Shown here: positions 8,465-18,514 of the stretch, one piece after another
Numbering within the stretch: the stretch's first letter is position 1
Layout: each line of letters begins with the position of its first letter
Assembly (NCBI RefSeq): GCF_000498355.1
Contig: NZ_AVSV01000016.1
Span: 118,619 to 182,618 of the forward strand
Length of the DNA stretch: 64,000 nt
From: Clostridium sp. Ade.TY
Lineage (GTDB): Bacteria > Bacillota > Clostridia > Clostridiales > Clostridiaceae
Direction: 5' to 3'
Made by a program: the position numbers and the translations under genes
Notes under the pieces: generated by a model
Database searches by the model: none
What the model was told of the DNA's origin: nothing
What the model saw: only the letters and a program-made list of their open reading frames with translations

Positions 8465-8493
8465 TTGCACTAAAATATCTTTTGAAGTATAAT
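8465..8493 (+). promoter_or_regulatory. Sigma-A promoter of nrdD
   Basis: TTGCAC (8465-8470), 17 bases, perfect TATAAT (8488-8493). Transcription should start near 8500, giving a leader of about 44 bases. Confidence 0.7.
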
Positions 8494-8511
8494 AAGACAG
8501 TACAAAAATCG

Positions 8512-8527
8512 GTACTATATATTGTGT
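8512..8527 (+). promoter_or_regulatory. Candidate NrdR box
   Basis: The 16 bases GTACTATATATTGTGT match the palindromic NrdR consensus (ACACWATATATWGTGT) at 14 of 16 positions. The site lies just after the predicted nrdD transcription start, where a repressor would block the polymerase. NrdR is the ATP/dATP-sensing repressor of ribonucleotide reductases. Its gene is not in this window, and I see only a weak second box upstream. Confidence 0.5.
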
Positions 8528-8543
8528 TATGGGGGTCGTTTAG

Positions 8544-10661
8544 ATGCTATATGTTGTAAAAAGGGACGGTAGAGAAGTTGAATTCAACGCAGATAAAATA
8601 GCTAACGCTATAAAGAAAGCAGCGGAAGATATAGGTGTGAACCTAAAAACGAGTAAGACGTTAGATATCGTTCAAAAAGTTATTGGTTATATAGAAGTAT
8701 CCGGAAAAAGCAGAATATCTGTAGAACAAGTTCAAAATCTTGTTGAAAAAGCTTTAAAGGATTCTAACCTAGATAATGTTGTTATCGCATATCAAAATTA
8801 CAGAAGAGAAAGAACTAAGGTTAGAGAAATAAAATCAGACCTTATGAGAGCGATAAGTAAAATAGGTGTTGAAACAGACAGGGATAATGCTAATGTGGGA
8901 AATAATTTTAGTTCAAAGTTATTAAGAATAGCATCAGAATCAAATAAATGGCATAACTTAGCAACAATGCCAAAATATTTATCAAAAGCTCATGAAATTG
9001 GAGATTTATATTATCATGATTTAGATAGTTATAATTTAACTACTAACTGCCTGCACATTCCAACTAGAGAAATATTAGAAAATGGATTTAATACAGGGTA
9101 CGGAACTATAAATGCACCAAGAAGAATAGAAACAGCAGCAGAATTATCATGTATATTATTACAATCAACTCAAAATGATATGTTTGGTGGCCAATCACAT
9201 CCTGATTTTGATAATGATATGTCTATATTTGTTAAACCAACTAGAGATGAGATAGTGGCTGAGTTTGAAGAGCTTGGTCTTCCAAAGGAAAAAATAGAGG
9301 AACTAGCAGAGAAAAAATTAAAAGATAGAATACATCAAGCAATGCAAGGTGTAGTTTATAACTTAAATACAATGCATTCAAGAGCTGGTTCACAGGTTCC
9401 ATTTAGTTCAATAAATATAGGAATACCAGAATCAAGAGATGCGGCGTTAGTTTGTGAAATATTCTTATTAGAATATGAAAAAGGATTAGGAAAAGGTGAG
9501 CAACCAATATTCCCTAATATAATTTTTAGAGTTAAAGAAGGAGTAAATAGAGAGCCAAATGATCCATACTTCTATTTATATGAATTAGCTTGTAGAGTAG
9601 CAGCTAAGAGAATGAATCCTACATTTATGAATATAGATGCAGACTTTAATAAGAAGTATTATGACATGGGAATTACTCCAGCTACTATGGGATGTAGAAC
9701 ATACCTTATGAGTAATGTAAATGGTGAGCCAGGAGTTAAAGGTAGAGGTAATATAGCTCCTACAACTATAAACTTACCTAGAATAGGAATACAAGCACAA
9801 GGAAATATAGATAAATTCTTCAAAATATTTGATGAAAGATTAAATTTAGCAAAAGAATCATTACTTCATAGATATGATGTTTTAAAGCATTTAAAAGTTA
9901 AAGATTTACCTTTTGTAGCAGGTCAAAATCTAATGAAAGGATCAGAAGGTTTATTACCAGATGATTCAATTGAGCCAATATTAAAGCAAGGAACTTGGGG
10001 AATTGGATTTATAGGACTTGCAGAAACTTTAACTGCATTAGTAGGAAAGCATCATGGTGAAGATGAAAATGCTAGAGAACTTGGTATTAAAATTGTTGAG
10101 CACTTAAGAGCATTCTGTGATAGAACATCAGAGGAAACAAAACTTAACTGGAGTGCTTATGCAACACCAGCTGAAGGATTATCAGGGAAGTTTATTAAGC
10201 AAGACCAAAAAGCATTTGGAATTATTGAAGGTGTAACAGATAAAGAATATTACACAAATAGTTTCCATGTACCAGTTGGATATGCAACTTCATTAAAGAA
10301 TAAGATTGATATAGAAGCACCTTATCATAAACTATGTAATGGTGGACATATAAGTTACTTAGAAGTTGATGATTGTCCATCAGGTGAAGCTATAATGTCT
10401 ATATTAGATTATGCTTACAAGAAAACTAATATAAGTTATTTAGGAATTAACTTCCATATAAGATATTGTAAAGATTGTGGAACATACTTACACAATCATG
10501 AACAAAATTGTACTAATTGTGGAAGTACAGATATACAAGGGGTTTCAAGAGTAACAGGATACTTAAGTTTAGATGAAAGATTTGGACCAGGGAAGTATCA
10601 TGAAAGACAAGATAGAGTTACTCATACAGGAACAGGAGTTAATCATTATCAAGAGTGCTAA
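8544..10661 (+). CDS. nrdD: Anaerobic ribonucleoside-triphosphate reductase, class III
   Basis: 705 residues. An ATP-cone occupies about residues 1-95 (VVKRDGREVEFNADKIANAI), so activity is under allosteric ATP/dATP control. The large catalytic barrel includes TTNCLHIP and TMGCRTYL. Near the C-terminus two CxxC pairs (CKDCG and CTNCG) form the zinc site, followed by the glycyl-radical loop RVTGYLS. The enzyme reduces NTPs to dNTPs without oxygen, using a glycyl radical installed by NrdG, encoded 172 bases downstream. GGGGG at 8531-8535 supports the ATG at 8544. Confidence 0.97.
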   Translation: MLYVVKRDGREVEFNADKIANAIKKAAEDIGVNLKTSKTLDIVQKVIGYIEVSGKSRISVEQVQNLVEKALKDSNLDNVVIAYQNYRRERTKVREIKSDLMRAISKIGVETDRDNANVGNNFSSKLLRIASESNKWHNLATMPKYLSKAHEIGDLYYHDLDSYNLTTNCLHIPTREILENGFNTGYGTINAPRRIETAAELSCILLQSTQNDMFGGQSHPDFDNDMSIFVKPTRDEIVAEFEELGLPKEKIEELAEKKLKDRIHQAMQGVVYNLNTMHSRAGSQVPFSSINIGIPESRDAALVCEIFLLEYEKGLGKGEQPIFPNIIFRVKEGVNREPNDPYFYLYELACRVAAKRMNPTFMNIDADFNKKYYDMGITPATMGCRTYLMSNVNGEPGVKGRGNIAPTTINLPRIGIQAQGNIDKFFKIFDERLNLAKESLLHRYDVLKHLKVKDLPFVAGQNLMKGSEGLLPDDSIEPILKQGTWGIGFIGLAETLTALVGKHHGEDENARELGIKIVEHLRAFCDRTSEETKLNWSAYATPAEGLSGKFIKQDQKAFGIIEGVTDKEYYTNSFHVPVGYATSLKNKIDIEAPYHKLCNGGHISYLEVDDCPSGEAIMSILDYAYKKTNISYLGINFHIRYCKDCGTYLHNHEQNCTNCGSTDIQGVSRVTGYLSLDERFGPGKYHERQDRVTHTGTGVNHYQEC

Positions 10662-10675
10662 TTAAAAATTAATTG

Positions 10676-10709
10676 AGGCTACTGCAATAATAATTGTAGT
10701 AGCCTTTTT
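10676..10709 (+). terminator. Terminator after nrdD
   Basis: Bases 10676-10688 pair with 10693-10705 (one G-T), followed by TTTTT. It separates nrdD from nrdG, which has its own promoter. Confidence 0.85.
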
Positions 10710-10782
10710 AGTAAATAATATACAAGAAAGTATTATAAAGATATTAATAAAATTAATTAAGTAATAAATATTTTTGATTATA

Positions 10783-10810
10783 TTGATAGTAGTTATCAAG
10801 ATGTTATAAT
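10783..10810 (+). promoter_or_regulatory. Promoter of nrdG
   Basis: TTGATA (10783-10788), 16 bases, perfect TATAAT (10805-10810). The -35 region also forms a TGATA/TATCA inverted repeat (10784-10798). Confidence 0.6.
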
Positions 10811-10833
10811 TAATAAATAAGAGGAGTGAACTT

Positions 10834-11352
10834 ATGAGCAAAAATATAAGGCTTGCAGGAATAGCTTATGAAAGTTTAGTAAATGGACCTGGAATAAGAA
10901 GAGTATTTTTTTCACAAGGTTGCAGACATAATTGTAAAGGATGTTTTAATCCAGATACTCATGATTTTAATGGTGGGGAAGAAAGAAACATGGATGAACT
11001 TATAGAAGATGTTTTGGAAAACCCTATGATTAAAGGTGTAACTTTTAGTGGAGGAGATCCTTTAGAACAAGCTGACAAATTTGCATATATGGCAAAAAAG
11101 TTTAAAGAAAATGGATTAAATGTTTGGTCTTTTACTGGATATACTTTTGAATACATAGTAGAAAATATGAAAAATAATACTAAATTTAAAGATTTTATAA
11201 GTAATATAGATGTTTTAGTAGATGGAAGATTTGATGAAACTAAAAGAGAAGATGGTATTAGATTTAGAGGATCAAGCAATCAAAGAATAATAGATGTTCC
11301 TAAAAGTTTGGCTCAAGGTAAGGTCATTTTATTAGAAGAATATATGAAATAA
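10834..11352 (+). CDS. nrdG: Anaerobic ribonucleotide reductase activating protein
   Basis: 172-residue radical-SAM enzyme. Cys30, Cys34 and Cys37 form the CxxxCxxC motif that holds the 4Fe-4S cluster, and TFSGGDPLEQ is the SAM-binding GGE-like segment. It cleaves SAM to make the glycyl radical on NrdD. The ribosome site GAGGAG precedes the ATG at 10834. It is separated from nrdD by a terminator but has its own good promoter. pepA follows after 22 bases and may be read from the same transcript. Confidence 0.96.
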   Translation: MSKNIRLAGIAYESLVNGPGIRRVFFSQGCRHNCKGCFNPDTHDFNGGEERNMDELIEDVLENPMIKGVTFSGGDPLEQADKFAYMAKKFKENGLNVWSFTGYTFEYIVENMKNNTKFKDFISNIDVLVDGRFDETKREDGIRFRGSSNQRIIDVPKSLAQGKVILLEEYMK

Positions 11353-11374
11353 TAAAAATGAGGAGGGGTCTTAT

Positions 11375-12847
11375 ATGAACGTAACTGTAAGTAACGTTAA
11401 AGAGAATTTTGATGGAAGAATAATTCCTTTATTTGAGGAGAAGTTAGATATTAAGGATAGTAAACTAAAAGAACTTGTATCTAAACTAAATAGTAAAGGT
11501 AAATTTAAAGGAAAAAGTGGAGAAGTTTATACACTAACAAATGAAAATGGTGAAAATTTAGAAGATATAGTTTTAATTGGTCTTGGAGATGAAGAAGAAG
11601 TAAGTTTAGAAGGTATTAAAGAAAATATATCAAAAGCTTATAATAAAATTAAAGAATTTAAAAATGAGTTCATAGCTGTTAATATGATTAATACAAATAA
11701 GCTTGATACTTTAGAAATGGCAAAAGCTCTTACTATTTCTTTAGTACTTTCAGACTATGAATTTAATAAATATAAAAAGGATAAAGAAAATAGAAATATT
11801 TCAGTATCAATTATTGATGTTGAAGAAGCATTAGTGAATGAGGCTAACGAATTTGTTGAAGAAGGAATGGATATAGCAGAAGGTGTTAAGATAGCAAGGG
11901 CATTAGTAAATGAGCCAGCAAATGAAATGTATCCAGAAATATTAGGTGATGAAGCTATTATATTAGGAAATAAATTTGGTTTTGAAGTTGAAGTTTTTGA
12001 TAGAGAAAAGATCGAAGAGTTTGGAATGGAAGCATTTATGTCAGTTGCAAAAGGTTCAGCTAGAGAGCCAAAGCTTATTGTTATGAGATATTTTGGAGAT
12101 AAACATAACAAAAAAGATGTTTTAGGTCTTGTTGGTAAGGGATTAACTTTTGATACTGGTGGATATTCATTAAAACCAACTGGAAGTATGGATACAATGA
12201 AATCAGATATGGGTGGAGCAGCTGCTGTAATAGGTGCTATGTCAGTTATTGCAAAAAGAAATCTTAGAATGAACGTTATAGGAGTAGTTGCAGCTTGTGA
12301 AAATATGATATCAGGATGTGCATATAGACCTGGAGATATTATAGGAAGTATGTCAGGAAAGACTATAGAAGTTTTAAATACAGATGCAGAAGGTAGATTA
12401 ACATTAGCTGATGCAGTTACTTATATAACTGAAAAAGAAAAGGTTAATGAAGTTATAGAAATGGCAACTCTTACTGGTGCTGCACTTGTTGCATTAGGAG
12501 AAACTACAACAGCTGCTATAACTAATGATGATGATTTGTTTAAAGAATACAAAGCAGTAACTGAATATACTGGAGAAAAGGTATGGGAATTACCAACATT
12601 TGATGAATATAAAAAACTTATAAAATCAGATGTTGCTGATTTAAAGAATATTGGTGGCAGAAATGCTGGAACAATAACAGCTGGATTATTTGTTGAGGAA
12701 TTTGTTGAAGATGGAATTCCATTTTTACATTTAGACATAGCAGGAACAGCATGGACAGATTCACCAAAACCTTATAAATCAAAAGGTGGTACAGGAGTTC
12801 CTGTAAATTCAATATATGAACTTGCAAAGGGAAGAGAAAATAATTAA
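11375..12847 (+). CDS. pepA: Leucyl aminopeptidase, M17 family
   Basis: 490 residues, standard M17 length. The N-terminal regulatory domain spans about residues 1-165. The catalytic domain carries FDTGGYSLKP, the substrate-binding KSDMGGAAAV region and the signature NTDAEGRLTLADA, which supply the two-metal site. It removes N-terminal residues from peptides in the cytoplasm, usually as a hexamer. The start is supported by GAGGAGG directly upstream. A terminator follows at 12874. Confidence 0.96.
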   Translation: MNVTVSNVKENFDGRIIPLFEEKLDIKDSKLKELVSKLNSKGKFKGKSGEVYTLTNENGENLEDIVLIGLGDEEEVSLEGIKENISKAYNKIKEFKNEFIAVNMINTNKLDTLEMAKALTISLVLSDYEFNKYKKDKENRNISVSIIDVEEALVNEANEFVEEGMDIAEGVKIARALVNEPANEMYPEILGDEAIILGNKFGFEVEVFDREKIEEFGMEAFMSVAKGSAREPKLIVMRYFGDKHNKKDVLGLVGKGLTFDTGGYSLKPTGSMDTMKSDMGGAAAVIGAMSVIAKRNLRMNVIGVVAACENMISGCAYRPGDIIGSMSGKTIEVLNTDAEGRLTLADAVTYITEKEKVNEVIEMATLTGAALVALGETTTAAITNDDDLFKEYKAVTEYTGEKVWELPTFDEYKKLIKSDVADLKNIGGRNAGTITAGLFVEEFVEDGIPFLHLDIAGTAWTDSPKPYKSKGGTGVPVNSIYELAKGRENN

Positions 12848-12873
12848 AAATTATAATTATTTATAAAATATTA

Positions 12874-12909
12874 AAGCCAGCATAACTTTGGTTGTGCTGG
12901 TTTATTTAT
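12874..12909 (+). terminator. Terminator after pepA
   Basis: Bases 12874-12886 pair with 12891-12903 around TTTG, then TTTATTTAT. Confidence 0.85.
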
Positions 12910-12935
12910 ATTAAATGGAGGGGGATAATAATATT

Positions 12936-13994
12936 ATGATTAGTAAAGAACTAGCGCAAAATATATCCAATAAAATGATGGATGTAATACCATATAACGT
13001 AAATATAATGAATGATAAAGGGATTATAATTGGGAGTGGAGATAAGAGTAGAATAGGAAATATTCATGAAGGAGCACTGGAGACTTTAAAAAAGAAATAT
13101 GTAATAGAAATAGATAAAGAAAAGGGAAAAGTTAAGCCGGGAGTTAATACTCCAATATTTTTTAGAGGAAATGTGATTGGAGTAATTGGAATAACTGGCA
13201 ATCCTGCTGAGGTTAGACAATTTTCAAAACTTGTATCTGTTACAGCTGAACTTCTTATAAATCAAGAGTATACTCTAAATGAATATTTAATAAAGAAAAA
13301 ATTAGAAGAAGAATATATTTATGAACTTTTATATTCAAATAAAGAATATGATAATGATTTTATTCAAAGAGGTAAAATGTTAGGTATAGACATTACTAAA
13401 AGAAGAATAGTAATAATATTAAGTTATGATAAAAAATTTGAAAATAAAGTAATATCAATTTTAAATAATTTTTTGGATATGGAAGAGAAATTTATAAGTA
13501 CATCTAATAATAGGATTGCAGTTATAATGCTTGATGATAAAAAGTTTAATGATAAATTAATAAGGTTGAAAAACGCTCTAAAGAACTATTTTGTTAGAAT
13601 AGGGATTGGAACTAATCATAAAATAATTCAACAATCCTTTTTAGAAGGAATAGAAGCATTAAATATAGGTGAAAAATTATATGAAAAAGAAGTATTGAGT
13701 TTTTATAAAAAGATTAAACTTTTTTATTATATGGAAGAGTTTTTCTTTCAGGAAGAAAATAAGGAAATTATAAATAAAATTACTAATGAAGATAAAGAAC
13801 TTTTTGAAACTTTTATTACGTACTTTGATATGAATGGCGAGAGAAACAAAACAGCAGAAAAATTACATATTCATAGAAATACATTAAGCTATAGATTGAA
13901 GAAAATAGAAGAGCTGACTTCTTTGAAATTTGAAGAGTATACAGATTTATTTCAGTATTTATCAAGCTATATAGGATATAAACTTGAATTATAA
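12936..13994 (+). CDS. CdaR/PucR-family transcriptional regulator
   Basis: 352 residues from the ATG at 12936. An in-frame ATG at 12915 was rejected because the strong site GGAGGGGG (12918-12924) lies inside it. Residues 1-130 match the sugar-diacid recognition domain (NVNIMNDKGIIIGSGDKSR). The end (about 300-352) is a PucR-type helix-turn-helix with KLHIHRNTLSYRLKKIEEL. Relatives activate genes for glucarate, glycerate and similar acids. The next two genes encode a permease and glycerate kinase, which points to the inducer. Confidence 0.9.
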   Translation: MISKELAQNISNKMMDVIPYNVNIMNDKGIIIGSGDKSRIGNIHEGALETLKKKYVIEIDKEKGKVKPGVNTPIFFRGNVIGVIGITGNPAEVRQFSKLVSVTAELLINQEYTLNEYLIKKKLEEEYIYELLYSNKEYDNDFIQRGKMLGIDITKRRIVIILSYDKKFENKVISILNNFLDMEEKFISTSNNRIAVIMLDDKKFNDKLIRLKNALKNYFVRIGIGTNHKIIQQSFLEGIEALNIGEKLYEKEVLSFYKKIKLFYYMEEFFFQEENKEIINKITNEDKELFETFITYFDMNGERNKTAEKLHIHRNTLSYRLKKIEELTSLKFEEYTDLFQYLSSYIGYKLEL

Positions 13995-14107
13995 AATTGT
14001 GCATATGAATAAAAATAAACTATTAAATTTAGTTATATAAATGATGAAAATGTTTACTGATAAGTATTACAATTAATTTAATAAGAAATATGAGGGGAGA
14101 AATAAAT

Positions 14108-15364
14108 GTGAATATTACAGTTACAGCATTAGGAGCTATAGTTGCATTAGTTGTTGCTATAGTATTGATAATAAAAAAAGTACACCCAGCTTATGGATTA
14201 ATTGTAGGCGCTATCGTTGGAGGAGTGATTGGAGGAGCAGGAATTACAGGTACTGTATCACTTATGATGGAAGGTGCTAAGGGAATGATTCCGGCAATTC
14301 TTAGAATAATAACAGCAGGAGTTCTTGCAGGTGTTTTAATTGAGTCAGGAGCTGCAGCTAAGATAGCGGAAACTATAGTTGAAAAGATAGGTGAGTCAAG
14401 AGCACTTATTGCATTAACTATTGCAACAACAATACTTACAATGGTTGGAGTATTTGTTGATGTATCAGTAATAACTGTGGCACCTATAGCACTTGCTATA
14501 GCACAAAGATCAAATTTAAGTAAAACTGCTATATTAATAGCTATGGTTGGAGGCGGAAAGGCTGGAAACATAATGTCTCCAAATCCAAATACTATTTCAG
14601 CAGCAGATAATCTTGGTGTACCATTAACATCTGTTATGATTGCAGGTATAGTTCCAGCTATATTTGGAATTATAGTCACTTGCATAATAGCAAAAAGATT
14701 AAAGAAAAAAGGAAGTTTTGTATCAGAGGAAGAAAAAATTAAAGAAGTAGAAAATATGCCAAGCTTTTTTGCTTCAATATTAGGTCCTGTAGTTGCAATA
14801 TTTTTATTGATGTTAAGACCTATTGCTGGTATAGCTATAGATCCATTAATAGCATTACCTATTGGAGGAATATGTGGAATAATGGCTATGGGTAAAACAA
14901 AATATTTAAATAGATATGCAACTTTTGGCTTAGCTAAAATGTCTGGAGTAGCTATTTTATTAATTGGAACAGGAACTTTAGCCGGAATAATATCTAATTC
15001 TGGACTTAAAGATTTAATCATAGAAGGCGTTAATATGCTTGGACTTCCAAGTTTTGCGTTAGCTCCTATATCAGGTATTTTAATGTCAGCTGCAACAGCT
15101 TCAACTACATCAGGAACAGCAGTTGCAACATCTGTTTTTGGACCAACAATTGTAGGGCTTGGAGTAACACCTTTAGCTACTGCAGCAATGATACATGTTG
15201 GCGCGACAGTGCTAGATCATCTTCCACATGGAAGTTTCTTTCATGCGACAGGCGGAAGTGTATCAATGGATATGAAAGAAAGACTTAGACTTATACCATA
15301 TGAGTCATTAGTAGGTATTTCAATGACTATTGTATCAACTATAATATTTGGATTTATACTATAG
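14108..15364 (+). CDS. GntP-family permease, probably for glycerate
   Basis: 418 residues from GTG 14108, with GAGGGGAG at 14093-14099. The ATG at 14090 overlaps that site and is unlikely. The protein is almost entirely hydrophobic helices, with the family segments GGGKAGNIMSPNPNT and DHLPHGSFFHATGG. GntP proteins are proton symporters for gluconate or related hydroxy-acids. Because glycerate kinase follows after 25 bases, glycerate is the most likely substrate, an inference from context. Confidence 0.9.
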   Translation: MNITVTALGAIVALVVAIVLIIKKVHPAYGLIVGAIVGGVIGGAGITGTVSLMMEGAKGMIPAILRIITAGVLAGVLIESGAAAKIAETIVEKIGESRALIALTIATTILTMVGVFVDVSVITVAPIALAIAQRSNLSKTAILIAMVGGGKAGNIMSPNPNTISAADNLGVPLTSVMIAGIVPAIFGIIVTCIIAKRLKKKGSFVSEEEKIKEVENMPSFFASILGPVVAIFLLMLRPIAGIAIDPLIALPIGGICGIMAMGKTKYLNRYATFGLAKMSGVAILLIGTGTLAGIISNSGLKDLIIEGVNMLGLPSFALAPISGILMSAATASTTSGTAVATSVFGPTIVGLGVTPLATAAMIHVGATVLDHLPHGSFFHATGGSVSMDMKERLRLIPYESLVGISMTIVSTIIFGFIL

Positions 15365-15389
15365 AAAGAAGAAGAGGAGGAACCGTAAG

Positions 15390-16511
15390 ATGAAATTTGT
15401 ATTAGCACCAGATTCATTTAAAGAGAGTATGAGCTCAAAGGAAGCATGCGATGCAATGGAAAGAGGAATAAAAAAAGTAATAAAAGATGCAGAATGTATT
15501 AAAGTACCTATGGCAGATGGAGGAGAAGGAACAGTTGAGGCATTAGTTGAAGCAACAAATGGTTCTATTCTAAATATTATTGTAAAAGATCCATTGGGTA
15601 ATGATACAGAAGCTAAGTTTGGGATGTTAGGTAATTCAAAAACAGCTATTATTGAAATGGCAGAAGCAAGTGGAATTGCACTTGTAGATAGAGAAAAGAG
15701 AAATCCAATGATTACTACTACTTATGGAACTGGTGAAATAATAAAACATGCATTAGATTTAGGAGTAGAAAGAATTGTAATTGGAATTGGTGGAAGTGCT
15801 ACAAATGATGGTGGTATTGGAATGGTTCAAGCCTTAGGTGGAAAATTTTTAGATGTAAATGGGAATGAGCTTCCATTTGGCGGAGGAGAATTAAATAGGC
15901 TTGAAAAGATAGATATAAGTGGATTAGATAAAAGATTAAAAGATGTAGAAATAGAAGTTGCTTGTGATGTTACTAATCCTTTATGCGGACCTAATGGAGC
16001 TTCTCATGTTTTTGGACCTCAAAAAGGTGCAACAGAAGAAATGGTGTTAAAGCTTAATAGTAATTTGGAACATTATGCAAAAAAGATAAAAGAATATTTG
16101 GGTAAGGATGTAAAAGATATATCAGGTGCAGGAGCGGCAGGTGGACTTGGTGCAGCTTTATTAGCATTTTTAGATGGTAAACTTAAACGTGGGATTGAAT
16201 TAGTAATAAAACATACAGCCTTAGAAGAAAAATTAGAAAATGCAGATTTCTTATTTACAGGTGAAGGTAGCATAGATTCACAAACTATATGTGGAAAGAC
16301 ACCAATGGGAGTGGCAACTGTTGCTAAAAGAAAGGGTATTAAAACTATAGCTTTTGGAGGAAGAATATTAGATGGAGCAGAAAATCTTTATTCTATAGGA
16401 GTAACTTCTATATTTGGAATTACACCAGGAGTTATAAGTTTAAATGAGGCTTTAAAAGATGGTAAGAAAAATTTGGAGAGAACTACGGAAAATGTTGTAA
16501 GACTTTTATAA
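15390..16511 (+). CDS. Glycerate kinase, type I (GarK/GlxK family)
   Basis: 373 residues. The N-terminus KFVLAPDSFKESMSS and the segments ADGGEGTVEAL, GIGGSATNDGGIGMVQALG and TGEGSIDSQT are typical of the family, which phosphorylates D-glycerate (usually to 2-phosphoglycerate). The start at 15390 is set by AGGAGG at 15375-15380. An upstream in-frame start would overlap gntP and add a basic tail. It is the last gene of the cdaR-gntP-glycerate kinase unit and feeds glycerate into lower glycolysis. Confidence 0.95.
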   Translation: MKFVLAPDSFKESMSSKEACDAMERGIKKVIKDAECIKVPMADGGEGTVEALVEATNGSILNIIVKDPLGNDTEAKFGMLGNSKTAIIEMAEASGIALVDREKRNPMITTTYGTGEIIKHALDLGVERIVIGIGGSATNDGGIGMVQALGGKFLDVNGNELPFGGGELNRLEKIDISGLDKRLKDVEIEVACDVTNPLCGPNGASHVFGPQKGATEEMVLKLNSNLEHYAKKIKEYLGKDVKDISGAGAAGGLGAALLAFLDGKLKRGIELVIKHTALEEKLENADFLFTGEGSIDSQTICGKTPMGVATVAKRKGIKTIAFGGRILDGAENLYSIGVTSIFGITPGVISLNEALKDGKKNLERTTENVVRLL

Positions 16512-16606
16512 AATAAGGAATTTTGTTAAGTTAACTAAGTTTTAAAATTTGTTTAATACTATATAGTTTAAATATATACTTGTTTATACAATTTATTATA
16601 ATAAAA

Positions 16607-16643
16607 AAGCCAGCATTTAATTAAAATGCTGGCTTATATCTTT
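16607..16643. terminator. Bidirectional terminator between glycerate kinase and asnS
   Basis: Bases 16607-16618 pair with 16624-16635. A-run precedes and T-rich bases follow, so it can serve both converging transcripts. Confidence 0.8.
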
Positions 16644-16699
16644 TTAGCCCCTAAATTTTTATTGCTTATTGCGTAAATTATTTTATAATTTATTTTTTA

Positions 16700-18094
16700 T
16701 TAGAAATCTGATTGACCAGTTGTTCTTGGGAATGGAATAACGTCTCTGATATTTGACATACCAGTAATGTACATTATTAATCTTTCAAATCCAAGACCAA
16801 ATCCAGCATGCTTAGTTTCTCCGTACTTTCTAAGCTCTAAGTACCACCAGTAATCTTCTTCAGCTAAGTTAAGTTCAGACATTCTGTTTTTTAATACATC
16901 AAGTCTTTCTTCTCTTTGGCTACCTCCAATTATTTCTCCTATTCCAGGAACTAGAAGGTCCATAGCTGCAACTGTTTTATTGTCATCGTTCATTCTCATA
17001 TAGAATGCTTTAATATCTTTTGGATAATCAGTTACAAATGTAGGTCTCTTGAAATGTTCTTCTGTTAAATATCTTTCATGTTCTGTTTGAAGGTCAATTC
17101 CCCATTCAACAGGATAATCGAATTTTTTACCACAGTTTTTAAGTATTTCTACAGCTTCAGTGTAAGTAACTCTAGCAAAATCTGAATTTGCAACGTGGTT
17201 TAATCTTTCAACTAATCCTTTATCAATGAATTTATTGAAGAATTCAATTTCTTCAGGACATTCTTTCATTACGTATTTAATTACATAAGTTAACATTTCT
17301 TCTGCAAGTTTCATATCATCTTCTAAGTCAGCAAATGATATTTCAGGTTCAACCATCCAGAACTCAGCAGCATGTCTTGCTGTATTTGAATTTTCAGCTC
17401 TAAATGTTGGACCAAATGTATAAACATTTCTAAATGCTAAAGCAAATGTTTCTGCATTTAATTGTCCTGAAACTGTAAGATTAGTTTCTTTTCCAAAGAA
17501 GTCTTGGCTATAATCAATAGCACCATCTTCTGTTTTTGGAGTTTCATTTAAGTCAAGAGTAGTAACTCTAAACATTTCTCCAGCACCTTCACAGTCGCTT
17601 CCAGTAAGGATAGGAGTATTTGTGTAAACAAAGTTTTTTTCTTGGAAGAACTTATGTATTGCATAAGCAGCAACTGATCTTACTCTAAATACAGCTGAGA
17701 AAGCGTTACTTCTTGGTCTTAAGTGAGCAATTGTTCTTAAGTATTCAAAAGTATGTCTTTTCTTTTGAAGTGGATAGTCTGAATCTGACATACCTTCAAT
17801 TACTATTTCTTTAGCTTGAATCTCAAATGGTTGTTTAGCATTTGGAGTTTCAACTAAAGTACCAATTACTTTTAATGATGAGCTTATTGGAAGTTTTGAA
17901 ACCTCTTTAAAGTTCTCTAATTTGTTATCAAATACTACTTGGATATTGCTAAAGAAAGAACCATCATTAATTTCAATAAATCCAAAAGCATTTGAAGCTC
18001 TTAAAGTTCTTATCCAACCTGATATAGTTACATCTTTATTTAAATATTCTGATGTGTTTCTATAAAGTGATTTAACTAAAACATTTTTATCCAT
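16700..18094 (-). CDS. asnS: Asparaginyl-tRNA synthetase
   Basis: 464 residues, class IIb. The N-terminal OB anticodon-binding domain covers about residues 1-105. The catalytic core has motif 2 ([15 protein letters not shown]) and motif 3 ([15 protein letters not shown]). It charges tRNA-Asn; the three matching tRNA genes are at 59419-59698. GGAGG precedes the ATG at 18094. The leader is a T-box, so expression should rise when tRNA-Asn is uncharged. Confidence 0.97.
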   Translation of the reverse strand: MDKNVLVKSLYRNTSEYLNKDVTISGWIRTLRASNAFGFIEINDGSFFSNIQVVFDNKLENFKEVSKLPISSSLKVIGTLVETPNAKQPFEIQAKEIVIEGMSDSDYPLQKKRHTFEYLRTIAHLRPRSNAFSAVFRVRSVAAYAIHKFFQEKNFVYTNTPILTGSDCEGAGEMFRVTTLDLNETPKTEDGAIDYSQDFFGKETNLTVSGQLNAETFALAFRNVYTFGPTFRAENSNTARHAAEFWMVEPEISFADLEDDMKLAEEMLTYVIKYVMKECPEEIEFFNKFIDKGLVERLNHVANSDFARVTYTEAVEILKNCGKKFDYPVEWGIDLQTEHERYLTEEHFKRPTFVTDYPKDIKAFYMRMNDDNKTVAAMDLLVPGIGEIIGGSQREERLDVLKNRMSELNLAEEDYWWYLELRKYGETKHAGFGLGFERLIMYITGMSNIRDVIPFPRTTGQSDF

Positions 18095-18130
18095 TTATAT
18101 TACCTCCTATAACTTGAAATATTAATTTAT

Positions 18131-18408
18131 AAAATAAAAAAACCTTCCATCCCCAAAAATAATGGGACGAAAGGATACTATCGCGGTACCACCCAAATTG
18201 CTATAAAATATAGCCGCCTTGAATATAGGCACATATTTATGCCCTTCTAGAAGTTAACGGTCTAGATTTCCGTCTAAGTCTACTAACAATTTAAATTGCT
18301 TTCGGTTAGAAACTCTGAGATGTTCTTCAATCATAGGCTTCGTATAAGGCTCTCACCATCCCTTACTCGCTAGAACTACGTCCTAAGTCTACTCTTCTCT
18401 TCATAGTT
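18131..18408 (-). promoter_or_regulatory. T-box leader of asnS, Asn specifier
   Basis: On the minus strand the conserved T-box core TGGTACCGCG lies at 18191-18182 within GGGTGGTACCGCGA. The terminator formed by about 18174-18143 follows, with a T-run at 18142-18132. Upstream is stem I, whose specifier loop contains AAC (18324-18322), an Asn codon, in the context GAAGAACATC. Uncharged tRNA-Asn would pair with the specifier and the T-box bulge and allow read-through. This leader fills most of the stretch between asnS and the next gene. Confidence 0.9.
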
Positions 18409-18514
18409 TTTATAAAAAAAATATATTAAATTGATTTTACAATACTTTTCTAACAAATGCAACAGACTTATCATATATTATTATATATTTATCAATATTA
18501 AACGGGGGATATAT

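Noticed and set aside
14191..15021. 276-residue frame antisense to the GntP permease
   Set aside because: It is a shadow of the real gene caused by biased codon use; no ribosome site, and the plus-strand protein is a clear family member.
18431..18514. Upstream extension of the cytochrome b5-like protein by 28 residues
   Set aside because: The GGGGG ribosome site lies inside it and the added residues are AT-rich intergenic translation.
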